From Microcebus murinus (Eukaryota; Chordata; Mammalia; Primates; Cheirogaleidae), in NCBI RefSeq assembly GCF_040939455.1, contig NC_134108.1:11251501-11315500 (forward strand): 64,000 nt of DNA. The letters are read 5' to 3'. A model generated the notes under the pieces. That model had not been told where the DNA came from. It ran no database searches and saw nothing but the letters and a program-made list of their open reading frames with translations. The position numbers and the translations under genes were made by a program. Position 1 is the stretch's first letter; each line of letters opens with the position of its first letter. This document shows positions 35,291 to 47,602 of this stretch, piece by piece.

Positions 35291-38200
35291 CCTGGAGAGG
35301 CGGGGGCAGGGGATGCAGAGAGAGGAGCACAGCAGAGTGTCACAGACGATAGCAGAAAAGTCCACCAGGCTGCAGGTCCAAGGCGTGAGCACCCAGACCA
35401 ACGCAGAACGGAGTAATGGCAAAAAGTAGGTGACGGCGGAGAGCTGTCACCCATCCAATGTACGAAGACACAGAAGGGAGAGGCAGCAAGGGAAATGCCT
35501 GGCTTTGTGTTCAGTGACTGGGTGGGTGGGGACACAGGACGGGGCTGGGGGATAACCAACTTGGCTTCAGCAACGCTGAGCTTGAGATCACTGTGGGCCA
35601 CCCAGTGGGAGATGCTCAGCGGCCAGGCAGTCCCAGGGCCAAAGCCCAGAAAGAGATCTGGATTTGGGAGCCATGAGAATGTACCTTTCACAGCAGTGAA
35701 GCCAATGGGATAAACGGTGCCCAGCGGAGAGAACACGACGTTTGACATGAAGAGGACCAAGGAGAGAACCATGAGAAGTTCCGGTGCATAAGGGGCGCAG
35801 GAGAGGGAGGCCCTCAGGGAGCTGCCTTTGTTTTTACAGAGAATCAAAAGTCAGAGAAACAGAAGGAAATCAAAACACAGCAATGTCACGGAAGCCATAC
35901 AGTGTGAAAGCACATTACCTAGGTAACAGAATCCAATTTGCATTATGCTGCCTTTACTTTCTTGTAAATAAGGAGCTTTGGTATTTCCAAAGAGTTACAT
36001 CAAGTACAGGAAATACGGCGCCATCCACGCGAGCACTCGGTCACGATGAAGATGCCGCAGCACCTGCCGTGCCTCGGGTCCACACCGGGTACCGGGGTGC
36101 AAAGACGAACAAGACCCCGGGTCCCACTAGGAACTCAGACACAGCCAGGGCACAAGGAGCTCTGGAGCCTGAGGCGCCAGATGGATGCTGGTGAAAATAG
36201 CTTGGCTGATGTCACCAGCGGGTGCCAAGTGAGTTCTGAGTCATCTGAGTCAATATATTCCCCAAACTTTGGAGCTTAAACACTGCAAACTCCCTGAACC
36301 TCTGTTTGCCTCTCACAAAAGAGGCAAAAAGGTGCTCACCCACTTACTGGGAAAGGCAGGCTCTTGCTTCAGGTATGCGAGAGAAAAAGGGCGACACTGC
36401 TGGCCCAGGAACAGAAGACTGACACGCTTCCCGTCAGAACGCTGCCCGCCCCAGGATCCGTGAGGCTCCCAACCGCGTTCAACGACCCTTCACTTCGGGA
36501 GCCTTTGGGTGCCGCTGGCTCCTCTCTTAGGCATGAGCCTGGACAGGGTGGCCAATGGGGACCAAGGCTGTTGAGGCTGGCCCTGGGGACCCGAGAGGAG
36601 AAGGCAGCTCTGGACAGTTCCTGAGATCTGGTGAGACAGGAAATACCAGGGCTGTTCCACCCCCTCAGCTGCAGAGGCAGAATGGTATCTGGGCCTGCAC
36701 AGAGTCCCCGGGGTGACCGGCCACGCACCAGCACACCCTGGAGATGACATGGCACGGAGCGGGGGGCCCATGGGGGAGCCGAGCTGGACGGTGTCCACAG
36801 CTACCGACCCCTGACTTTGGGAGTCTCAGATTTCACCAGGACCTGCATCCCCGTAAAGGGAGGGTGCCCTTAAGTGTTCTTCCTAGAGGAGACATGGCCT
36901 AAAAGTTCATTCGGGAAGAATAGAAGACTGACTAAAAAAAGAATGTAGGCTGGTAAGATCCGAACGCTTATTTACAAAGCTGCTTTAAACAGGCATCCTG
37001 TCCGGGGTGCCAAGTGCCTATACACAGCCCCCCTCATACGCCGCCCACGTCCTGAGCACCAGCTGCCGAAGCGAGTAAATATATCCTGCTCCCTCCCAGG
37101 CGAAAAACTGGCTTCCCACCTGGGGGAGCCTCCTTGCCGTGGTGAACGCACCGTGCGGGTTTCGGGGGGCCCTTCACCCCTACCAGACAGCAACACGCAC
37201 GCGCTCCCCGCCCCCCAGCAAGGCATCCTGCAGAGGTCCAGACACGCTCCAGAAGAGTCTCTGGCCAACATGACTGTAGATGACGAAAAATAACCAATAT
37301 ATTCAAGTCGAGAGACCTGTTTGTATCTAGTAAACATGCCCTTTCATCTTTCTCATCGTCTTCCTTGGGGAAACTAACATTTGTGAAGTCTAGCAATTTG
37401 AAAAATCTCACACTTAACGTGGCCAACAAGAGCTTCCATGAGTGGTCGAATGGGCAGAGCTGCAGTGTCCCAAGTCACAGTCCAGGCTCCTCCATTTGGA
37501 CCTACTCATTGCATTTATTGACTCCCTCATTCAGACGGGTGCCGGACACTGTGTACCGACTGAGTGCAAAGGTGACACACAGCTGCTGCAAGAAAAACAG
37601 ACCCAGCCACCTCTCTCCTTTATTCAACAAATATTTTTTGCAGAAGGAGGACACACCAGGCAGGCTAGCGTGGAAAAATGCCTGCCTCCCTACCCCTCCA
37701 TGTGGCCTACAGTTCCTTACAGACAACTGGGGGACGCAGGAGGCTTTAGGTATGAGACACCTAGTAATTCTGTTTCTTCATGAACTGTGTGTCAGCACAT
37801 GCCCCATCAGCACCACTGCCAGCCAGGCGGCTGGCAACCCCAAATCCTTTGCAATCAAAGGGCAAAACCTGTGTTAAAGTCACATCCTGGGTACCAACTT
37901 AAAAATGGAAACATCAAGAAATGTTAAGGTTGTCTCACCCACACAGCTCGTAATCTGAATGCAAAATTTACACAGTTACATCACTTTCAAATCCAACCTA
38001 GCACAGTTAATATGCAAAAGTGTGGGTTCTGCCGTTTATAATCTCCTGCTGCCCAAGAGGCACCAGTTTCTGCAGGTGCTCAATCTGCTGTGCACAAGGG
38101 GAGGGGACTCTTTGGAAATGGGTGGCGTTGGGAAGCCTGGGAGAAGGCTCAGCACACATGGTGATGCCCCTTGCTGGCCTCGCACCTGCTGCTAATCCTA

Positions 38201-38568
38201 AGGAAGAATGACTCCTCTCAGCAGGTGGCTATAATGTCTGGTCCATCTAGCTGATGCCATCCCATAGTCCTCAGCCCTGCTGGCCGCCACCTCCTTACTC
38301 AATCAGGTAGCAAGAAAACAGGCAGCTAAGTTCTTTCCAGGCCCTAGACACCCACCCAGGTGGCTGCCAGCAGACCCTGGAGATACAGGCAGCTTCTGGG
38401 TGTGAGGAGGGGTGGGGAGAGTGGTTCTGCCTTTACAGCAGCCAGGACCAGGCCTGAGGACAGACAACTGGTTTCTAGAAAAAGTGATGTGAGAACCATT
38501 CTACTCAAAAAGCCTGAGAATACATCCCGAATTCTCAGAAACAGCAATTATAGAGAAATTGAATTGGA

Positions 38569-38586
38569 AAAAAAAAAAAAAAAAAC
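38569..38586. repeat. Poly(A) run
   Basis: A run interrupted only at its edges (…ttggaaaaaa…aaaaccaaa). No retroelement body recognised upstream. Confidence 0.8.
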
Positions 38587-38694
38587 CAAAATGGTATCAA
38601 TCCCTATGGCCAAAAGCAAGAACTGTAAAATGACAGGAGAATATTTGTTTTCCCCTCGTAGATACAATAAGACTTTTGCTGAGAAATTAACAGT

Positions 38695-39060
38695 GGTAGT
38701 TGCTGCGATTTGAATGTGTCCCACGGAACTCATGTGTTGGAAACTTAGTCCTCGATGCAAAGTGCTGGGAGGTAGTGTCTGATAGGAAGTGATTAGGTGA
38801 CAAAGACTCCACCCTAAAGGATAGATCAATGCCATTGTAAATAGGGTTCTCAGGAGTGGGTTCTCACTCTCTTCCGCTCTTTGCCCTCCCACCTTCCGCC
38901 GTGTGAAGACGCAGCCTTCAAGGTGCCACCTTGGAACCAGAATCTCCAAACCTGCCGGCGTCTTGATGTTGGACTTCCCGGCCTCCAGAGCCGTGAGCCA
39001 GTGCATCTGTCTACCCAGTCTGTGGTACCTGCTGCAGCAGCACAAATGAACAGAGACAGC
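38695..39060 (+). mobile_element. Solo LTR-like element (MaLR-type pattern)
   Basis: Pattern 'gatttgaatgtgtcccacggaactcatgtgttggaaacttagtcc…gtgattaggtgac…ggacttcccggcctccagagccgtgagcc…acccagtctgtggtacctgctgcagcagc' is the layout of old mammalian LTRs. No internal retroviral gene next to it, so a solo LTR. Family not assigned. Confidence 0.7.
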
Positions 39061-39390
39061 AGCCACAGCATCAGAAAAAGCTCTGCTTCAAGTCATGGAC
39101 TAAGGATTCATTTGGAATAGACTAAAAGGATACAGCATAAGAATGGAAATTACTTTAAAATTATGTTTTTCATGCTTCAAAGCATATAGTATAGCACACC
39201 AATTCTAAATACTATCAGATCCAAACTCCGTTTTCTGATCAAGTATACTTTTACTATCCTGAAAATTAAAAATCATACTTAATATTAATCTACCTTCACA
39301 CATAATTTCATAAAAAGCAGTGTACTGACCTAACAGTAAAACAAAAATAAAAATAAATGGAAAGTAATCTGTAATTAAAAAATATACACA

Positions 39391-39708
<318 letters not shown>

Positions 39709-39719
<11 letters not shown>

Positions 39720-39750
39720 ATATATATATATATGTGTGTGTGTGTGTTTA
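39709..39750. repeat. A-tail-derived (TA)n(TG)n microsatellite
   Basis: The Alu A tail runs into (TA)n then (TG)n, a common way in which microsatellites grow from SINE tails. Confidence 0.9.
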
Positions 39751-40429
39751 TGGCACGCTCAACCACTCTAGAAGCTGTGAGGAAGCTGTCACCACTGGCT
39801 CTACAGAGAATCACAGCAACTTGTCACAAGCTTCATCAAGACCGATGCCTGTATCTTGGTGGTGTTGCCATCAGTGACAGGATTTTCCAAAAAGGCAAAA
39901 ACTCCTGGAAAAGTTCTGAATAAAACAAAGGACATACTTCCCATGATGTATTGGGTTGTTGCATTCCTAGAAATTCAGAGTACCCTATAGTTGTGAGGAA
40001 AAAAGTGATTTGTGTTTATTTGTAAAATAGAGCTAGTTCTCAGCTCCAATAATTATACACATCTTTTTCACCCCCATTAAGATCTGGTAGACAATCTTCG
40101 GTGTGTGGGATTAACATGAGCACTGCAGGACATCCAACACCCATGTCCCCAACCACCCAATGCCACTGTCCCCCAGATCATTATGATATAACCAAGAACA
40201 AAGGCACAAATTTCCAAAGTGTCAGTCGGGGGGCAGGTCTACCTCCTCTGCCTCCCCATGGCCAGGACCCTCCCCTCTTTACCTCTGCGAGAGTCAAGTG
40301 GCATCAAAGGAAGCAAAATGCACCAAAAGCTCCCGGCCCAGAGCAGGGCCCAATGACTACTAGGCTTTCTCACTTTCCAAAGAAAAATATGCTCAGTAGA
40401 ACAATTAAAAATACAGCAGCCAGATGAGT

Positions 40430-42130
40430 GATGAAGTATATTTAATTGGGACTCTCGTCTCGAGCTCAACAGTGTTTTAGTTGATTAAATCATTAATCCT
40501 TAGAAACCTCCTCTGACACAAAAACCATAGATGGATAATCTTCAATAAAAAAATCTAAAAAATAATATCAAAGAAGTTACAAGTACAAAATAAATGGTTT
40601 AATTAAATTTTCAACTACATAATCCACTGTGGCAGTAGAGTTACACATCTTTGACAAGACTTAGATTCTACCATCTATCAACTCACATCCAGATAACACA
40701 ACATAGTTTGTGTGAATTAGGCTCTTAATCTATTCAATTTATTCAATTTCTCAGAATTTCCAATGCACAATTCCATAAATGAACAGTTTTTATAGAATCA
40801 AAGATTTTTAGATCAGAAAAGAAATTTAGAAATTATTCCATTCAATTCCTTTATCTTATGTGTCTTTTGTTAGTTTTTTTTTTAAGTACAAATGCAGTTT
40901 TAAGAAAAGATAAAGATTTTGATAAATCAAAGCTGACAGTTGAGGAACAACAAAATTATATAAATAAAAATTTTAAGATTTTTTTCACAGTTCTGCAAAA
41001 GTTTCACCCACTATTATAAAACTCTGTATTAATGCTCACAAGATACAGTTATGGTACAAAAAACACATTGAACTGAGTTCATTTGCAAGGTAAAGCTTAT
41101 AATCTCTTCTTTTCAATTTAAAACTTTGTATAGCAATGCATTATTTTTAACTGGCTCAGATTTTCCTAAATTTTACTCATGCTTTTACTTAAAAACGCAG
41201 TGGTTTGTGACACCTTTCACTAATGACATTTACTGTGCTCTGTCATCCAGGCAAGTATACTCATCATCAGTGAAACAGGATGAAAATAAAAGCATTGAAA
41301 AATGAAATAATAGACTATTTTGTGAAACAAAAAAAATAACTCTGAGCTGACCACATTCAAAAGTTATTTAAGTCCTCAACTGCACCATTAACAAAAGGAT
41401 CACCATTTACTATTACATACTTCTAATACAGATAAAAATCAGTCTACTTTTCTGACCATATCTGGGACTCTCCATTTTTTATTGTTAGCATTCTGTGTCA
41501 CAAAAATTCAAAAAAGCAGTCTGAATGTCATTGTTAAGATTGCAGAGAAATAAATTCTATCATAGCATAAATACTGTGCCAGAAAAATATAAATTTCATA
41601 AACCTTCCAAGTCCACTTAGCCTGCGGTCACATTCCAATTGGTGATGTTGTTGACAATGCAGGCTACCACAGGTAATAAACAGAGAGCAGTAAAAGATGG
41701 CAGGAAACGTTTCTTAATAGCAGGCTGCCATGATTCAATTCCACTGCCTTGTGATAAATATCCTCAGAGTCTGAAAGAATACTAAGAGGAACAGGAATAT
41801 GGCAGATGTCATCAGGGTGAAAATGTGCTGCTGGCTACCTCCCGCTGACTACAACATAAAGGCCTTCTTAGAATGATGGGGGAAAAGTATTTAGATCTAC
41901 CTATGTATCCTCATCCTCTAGGTAGGCTCCGGCTGTGATCAAGGCAGCATGCTGAGCCCTGAGGAAGACAGCACGGGTGTCTTCTCTCATGGTGCCTTCT
42001 TGGAGCCCCAGTGAAAGATACACAGTCAGTGATAAGACAGATCTTCAACCAAGGTTATGGTACTACCAGAAACTGACACCACCATAGCTGGGAGGACACC
42101 CAATTGCCACCCTGAATTGCATTCAGAGGC
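40430..42130 (-). other. A/T-rich tract of unknown nature, 3'-UTR-like on the minus strand
   Basis: About 1.7 kb without recognisable repeats, strongly A/T-rich with many AATAAA-like and ATTTA-like words when read on the minus strand. At about 41622-41750 a short minus-strand frame reads ...SWQPAIKKRFLPSFTALCLL then ...ACIVNNITNWNVTAG and a stop. I cannot assign it to any protein. No poly(T) tract or target duplication marks a retrocopy end. It may simply be intron. Confidence 0.25.
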
Positions 42131-42364
42131 ATGTAAAAGACAATGCTGTACTTTAAACACTTAAACAATTTTAATAAGGTAGAATTTAAGCTTAAAACCC
42201 TTCAGGACTACTTAGTCAGAGTCCTGTTCCTTAAAGACCCAGAGAAGAAACTTAAAATACACACACGATTCTATCAGGGAGCACTGCTATGGAAAACAGA
42301 AAACCTGAGTAACAACTCTTTTCAATAAGTGTCATGGTTCTACTGCATTCAATGAAGGCAAAAC

Positions 42365-42755
42365 TGAGTATTATTCAGCCATGAAGAGGAATGAAATGCT
42401 GACTCGTGCTACAATGTGGATGAACCTAGAAAATAATGTGCTAAGGGAGAGAAGCCAGACACATAAGCTACATGTTATATAATTCCATTTATATGAAATG
42501 TCCAAAATAAGCTAGTCCATGGGAACAGAAAGTAGATTAGTGGCCGTCAGGAGCTGTGGGGGAGGGAAAAATGAGGAGTGACTTGTGATACGGTCTCGGG
42601 GTTTCTTTACTGAGGTGATAAAAATGTTGTGGAATTAGACAGTGGTGATGATTGCACAAGTTCATGAATATACTAAAAATCACTGAATTGTGCACTTTCA
42701 AAGGTGAATTATATGGCATGAGAACTCTATTCAACTTTTTAAAAAGAAGAATGTC
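42365..42755 (+). mobile_element. Old L1 3' end (L1M-type)
   Basis: 'gtattattcagccatgaagaggaatgaaatgctg', 'gcacaagttcatgaatatac' and 'cactgaattgtgcactttcaaagg' are end-of-L1 phrases of older families. It lies immediately upstream of the younger rearranged L1, which may have inserted next to its A-rich end. Confidence 0.85.
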
Positions 42756-42769
42756 AGGAACCATGACAT

Positions 42770-43556
42770 GCTGTCTTAGTTAGTACAGCCTTGTAGTATA
42801 GCTTGAAGTCTAGTAAACTGATGCCTCCCAATTTGTTCTTTTTGCGTAAGATTGCTTTTGCTATGCAGGGTCTTCTCTGGGTCCATAAAAAGTACAGAAT
42901 TATTTTTTTAGATCTGTGAAAAATGATGTTAGTATTTTAATAGGGATTGCACTGAATCTGTAGATCATTTTAGGTAGTATAGACATTTTAATAATGCTGA
43001 TTCTGCCAACCCATGTGCATAGTATGGTTTTCGACCTGTTTATATCCTCTGCCATTTCTTTCCTCAGTGTTTTGTAATTCTCCCTGCAACGGTCTTTTAC
43101 CTTGTTAGTTAAACATAATCCTAGGAATTTTATGTTCTTTGTTGCTATCGTGAAAAGTATTGAGTCTTTGATTTGGTTCTTAGTTTGACTGTTGTTGGCA
43201 TATAGGAATGCTACTGATTTGTGTACATTGATTTTGTGACCTAAGACTTTACTGAATTTATTTATCAATTCCAAAAGTCTCAAGGCAGAATCTTTGGAGT
43301 TTTCTAGATATAAGATCATATTGTCAGCTAAGAACGATAGTTTGACCTCTTCTGCCCCCATTTGGATGCTCTTGATTTCCTTCTCTTGTCAGATTGCTCT
43401 GGCTAGGACTTCTAGCACTATATGTTGAATAAAAACAGTGATAGAGGGCAACATTGTCTGATTCCAGTTCTAAGCAGTAATCCTTTCAATTTTTCCCCAT
43501 TCGGTATGATGTTGGCTGTGGGTTCATCATATATGGCTTTTATCATTTTTAGGAGA
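42770..43556 (-). mobile_element. Inverted 5' part of the same L1 (reverse transcriptase segment)
   Basis: Minus-strand ORF2 fragment. A 153-residue open stretch at 42900-43361 covers the reverse-transcriptase region, with [20 protein letters not shown] in place of the active FADDM-type motif (second Asp replaced by Asn), then LIKK-like [15 protein letters not shown] and [20 protein letters not shown]. Its ORF2 content ends almost where the plus-strand part at 43557 begins, so the two pieces are one insertion with an inverted 5' end (twin priming). Confidence 0.88.
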
Positions 43557-45133
43557 CGAAGACCAATGGAACAGAACAAAGAACCCAGATCTAAAACTAT
43601 CCTCATATAGCCATCTAATCTTTGAGAAAGCACACAAAAACATACAAAGGAGAAAAGAATCCTTATTCAATAAATGGTCTGGGAAAATTGGATAGCCACA
43701 TGTAGAAGACTGAAACAGGATCCATACCTATCACAAAAATCAACTCATGGTGGATAATAGACTTAAACCTAAGGCATGAGACTATAAGAATTCTAAGAGA
43801 AAATGTTGGAAAAACTCTTAGAGACATTGGCCTAGGGAAAGAATTTATGAAGAAGACCAAGACCCCTAAGGCAATCACAGCAATAACAAAAATAAATAAA
43901 TGGGACCTAATTAAGAAGCTTCTGTACAGCTAAGGAAACTATCATGAGAGCAAACAGACAACCCACAGAATGGGAGAAAATTTTCACATGCTATACATCC
44001 AATAAAGGGCTAACTAGAATCTATATAGAACTCAGGAAAAACAACAAGAAAAAATTAAACCGTCCCATTAAAAAGTGGGCAAAGGACAGGAACAGAAACT
44101 TTTCAAAAGAAGATAGACTAATGGCCAACAAACCTACAAAAAATGCTCAACATCTCTAATCATCAGAGAAATGCAAATCAAAATGACAATGAGATATCAC
44201 TTAACTCCCAGAGAAAATAGTCTTTATCAAAAAGTCCCAAAACAACAAATGTTGGTGTGGATGCAGAGAGATAGGAACACTCATACACTGCTGGTGGGGC
44301 TGCAAACTAGTTCAACCTCTGTGGAAAGTAATGAGCAGATACCTCAAAGAGCTAAAAGTCGAACTGCCATTTGATCCAGCAATGCTATTACTGGGCATCT
44401 ATCCAAAGGAAGAAAAAGCATTCTATCAAAAAGACATCCACACTAGAATGTTTATAGCAGCACAATTCACAATTGCAAAGATGTGGAAACAACTCAAGTG
44501 CCCATCCATACATGAGTGGATCAATAAAATGTGGTATATGTATACCACGGAGTTCTACTCAGCCACAAAAAACAATGGTGATCTAGCACCTCTTACATTA
44601 TCCTGGATACAGCTGGAGCCCATTCTACTAAGTATCCCAAGAATGGAAAAATAAGCACCACATTTATTCACCCATCAAATTGATATTAACTGATCAACAT
44701 TTATGTGCATATATAGTAATAACATTAATTGGGTGTTGGGCAGATGGGAGGGGGAGGAGGAGATGGGTACATTCACACCTAATGGGTACAGTGCATACCG
44801 TCTAGAGCAGGGGTCCTCAAACTTTTTAAACAGGGGGCCAGTTCACTGTCCCTCAGACCGTTGGAGGGCCGGACTATAGCTTAAAAAAAAACTATGAACC
44901 AATGCCTATGCACACTGCACATATCTTATTTTGAAGTAAAAAACAAACAGGCAAAAACACCAGCATGTGGCCTGCAGGCTGTAGTTTGAGGACGTCTGGT
45001 CTAGAGGATGGACACACTTGAAGCTCTGACTCTGGCGGGGCAAAGGTAATATATGTAACCTAAACATTTGTACCCCTGTAATATGCTGAAATAAAAAAAA
45101 TGAAAAATTAATGTCACGAGAAAAAAAAAAAAA
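43557..45133 (+). mobile_element. Lemur L1 3' part: ORF2 C-terminus, 3' UTR and poly(A)
   Basis: Plus-strand L1 continuing to a poly(A) tail (A run near 45121-45133). Broken ORF2 frames give recognisable C-terminal L1 phrases: KQTTEWEKIF-like near 43960, [19 protein letters not shown] near 44070-44130, MQIKMTMRYHLTPRENSLYQ at 44171, and PFDPAMLLLGIYPKEEKAFY then ...TRMFIAAQFTIAKMWK at about 44370-44500. The 3' UTR includes 'gaagctctgactctggcggggcaaaggtaatatatg' and ends 'gtaatatgctgaaataaaaaaaatg'. A hAT element is nested at 44808-44998. Several stops and frameshifts make it inactive. Confidence 0.92.
44808..44998 (+). mobile_element. Non-autonomous hAT transposon (copy 2), nested in L1 3' UTR
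   Basis: 191 bp. Termini CAGGGGTCCTCAAACT and AGTTTGAGGACGTCTG are imperfect inverted repeats. Flanked by perfect 8-bp duplications GTCTAGAG (44800-44807 and 44999-45006), the nTCTAGAn form known for hAT elements. Removing the element and one duplication restores a continuous L1 3' UTR. No coding capacity. Shares about 59 bp of left end and about 45 bp of right end with copy 1. Confidence 0.92.
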
Positions 45134-45574
45134 GAACATCATCAGGGCAAATTTTACAGGACAGAAATTAGTATTACAGTAAAACTTCATTGTAAGTGGG
45201 TCCCAAAGAATCAAATCACAGGAAATATATGGTCATCATTATTGCAAGGTTAATGAAAACCAGTATGAACCAGCAAAAAAGGTATAAGAATAAAGATAGT
45301 GAAACTATTACAACGACTGACCCTTCCCTGAACTGAGAAAGCCTCAGTGATCTCAAGGCTTTCCTCATCGCCACCCCCCACCCCAGATAAGGAGGCTAGT
45401 TCCCTGTCAATCCCGTTACATCTCTATTTGCTTTACTGCATGCCAAATTATTACTGGGTCTAATCTATGTATATTGATAGAGAAATCTTTAAAAGGAAAA
45501 AGAAAAGTGGCTAAAATCCAGACATTCTTCCCTACGTGGAAGGAAAAACAAGACACAGTTCTATCTCTATCTGC

Positions 45575-45740
45575 TACTGACTATGACCTTTCCTAAGTTA
45601 ACCAGTGACTTCATGTGCCTCTGTGCCTTGATTTACCCAGCTGTGAAAGTAAAATGATAATAACACATCTCTGCTCCATCAGGGTGATATAAGGGATAAT
45701 TAATGTTTTTTAAGGTTCCTTGTGATCTTTGTACTGAGAC
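45575..45740 (+). mobile_element. MIR SINE fragment
   Basis: 'ctactgactatgacctttcctaagttaacc…gtgcctctgtgccttgatttacccagctgtgaaagtaaaatgataataacacatc' follows the MIR core and 3' layout. Confidence 0.65.
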
Positions 45741-45999
45741 AACCTGCTATTATTACAAAGCCTTAAGAAACACGTTCTCCACGGCAGTCGAGACCTGACT
45801 CTATTTAAAGAGGTAATGAGATTTGCTGCAAAACCAAAATGCAATGCTTGATCTATTACTTTGCCCATGTTTTTCACTTCACAAACTTTTGTAAGAACTG
45901 CACATTCTTACAGCTGTTATACTGTTAATCATATTAAATGCATTTGAGAGAGAGACAGAAAAACAAATTTCAGGTGTTTTGTGTCCCCATCCCTCATTT

Positions 46000-46085
46000 T
46001 AGGAGCTGAGACAATAGGCGTGTGAACTGCCCAAGGTCACACATACCAAGGCCAGGGACGAGAATCCATATACCCTTACTTTGGA
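46000..46085 (-). mobile_element. MIR SINE fragment (antisense)
   Basis: 'aggagctgagacaatagg…gaactgcccaaggtcacacataccaaggccagggacgag' matches the antisense MIR pattern. Confidence 0.5.
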
Positions 46086-46544
46086 CCCAAAGTCATTCAT
46101 TAATGTTACTACCCCCAAATTAAAACACATCTCACTATCAGTCTTGACCTACGCTGATGATATAGAAGCTGCTGTTCCTTTTTAGCTGCGGTTTTGGTTA
46201 CCTGGAGAAAGAAGTCTCTGTCACAGGCACCAGTCAGCCCATTACAATTACAAAGCAGTGAAGATGCGGAACACCAGCTAGACTCCACAGACACGCTCAG
46301 GGTATGCAACAAGTTCTTAGCCAAGCACAGCCACGGGCCATCCCAGAGTCCCCTCTCCCCATGTGTGCAAGAGGGTGGGGACTTCAGCTCTGATAAGGTC
46401 TCAGCACTTTGCTCTTGCATCCGATTTATAAAGAACAAATCCTGGAAGCCCCAGGGTGTGTTCCAAGGATTCGTTTCACCCTCTGCAACCCATTCTCAGA
46501 AACACTGCCTTAACTTTGCGTTCAGAGACCCCTAATAACCCTCC

Positions 46545-46645
46545 TTTCACTCGACAGGTACTCAATGCCTGCTATTTACTAAGCATTGTGCTCGAGTGAC
46601 AGAGACTGATATTGCAAGGCAAATAAATACTAACTTCCATGTCAG
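46545..46645 (-). mobile_element. L2 fragment (antisense)
   Basis: 'ctcaatgcctgctatttactaagcattgtgctcgagtgacagagactgatattgcaaggc' resembles the antisense LINE-2 3' end. Confidence 0.45.
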
Positions 46646-47580
46646 GCATACGGATGAAATGCTTTCAGCGTTCAAAACAGGAAGAGTCCTGACCCCTCCA
46701 ATGTATTAATAACATGCAGGTGGCCCCACACTTCCTACAGAGTACAGCCCTAAAAGAGAAGTATGAAAGGTGAGAATACAGGTCCTGTGAACTTCCATTC
46801 CCAGAGATATAAACGAAATTATAAAATTCTCTTTGTGCCTTATAAAATTCTATCTGTACACCTTTTAAACACACCTGATACATGTCTTAATCTCCTCCTC
46901 CTTTCACAGTGAACACACAGTCACCTACTCAGAGTCCAAGAGCATTCACGTGGGGCTAAAGACACGCTGGCCGGGGCGCACCTGGGCACTGGCCGTTTTG
47001 GGTCACAGATATTCAGCTTGGGAAACCTAGGCTTCTTATCAACATTTTCGGCTCCCTTTTTTCCCCCCTCAATCACATTTATAATAATGACAAAGTTCAA
47101 TAAATATTCAGATAATTTTGCTAATGCTACCATGCACAGATGCCTAAACCTCACGGAAGCGTGACACGGTCATTCATCAACAGAAACATGAAAGTCAGAA
47201 TGAGATTCATAAATGGCAATTTAGGAGAAAGTAATTAGTGTTGGAAAGGTTGATGTGAAAAAGCAGAGGATGACACGACCTTCCACGCAGCAGCTTCTGA
47301 GCACTCCGTTGGGGAGTCCAGACTCGGTCGCCAGCCCATCGGAGACTTCTGGAAGGAGGGGTGCCCTGCCACTTTACAAACTGTGGTTTCTAAACTCCTC
47401 ACCCTACAGGGCAGCTGGTCAGAGCTCCTTACAGAAGACACACAATAATTTTGCTAATAATTTCATGTGCCTCTTTCCAAATCAGTTTTTTTCAGAACTA
47501 CCAACAAGTAATAAAATTGGATGATTTGAACTTTGTCACATCTTCCCATTACATGTTAAAGATGTTAATGGCCAGAAGCA

Positions 47581-47602
47581 AAAAAAAAAAAAAAAAAAAA
47601 AC
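47581..47602. repeat. Poly(A) run
   Basis: An uninterrupted run of about 22 A with no recognisable retroelement body immediately upstream on the plus strand. Confidence 0.85.

Noticed and set aside
35125..35847. A 240-codon open frame on the gene-sense strand, the longest in the window
   Set aside because: It lies in G/C-rich intron, overlaps an antisense L2 fragment, shows no known domain and has no splice or phase relation to TIAM2. Chance opening is sufficient.
42900..43361. A 153-codon minus-strand frame with reverse-transcriptase similarity
   Set aside because: Not a host gene: it is part of the inverted L1 and lacks an intact catalytic motif.
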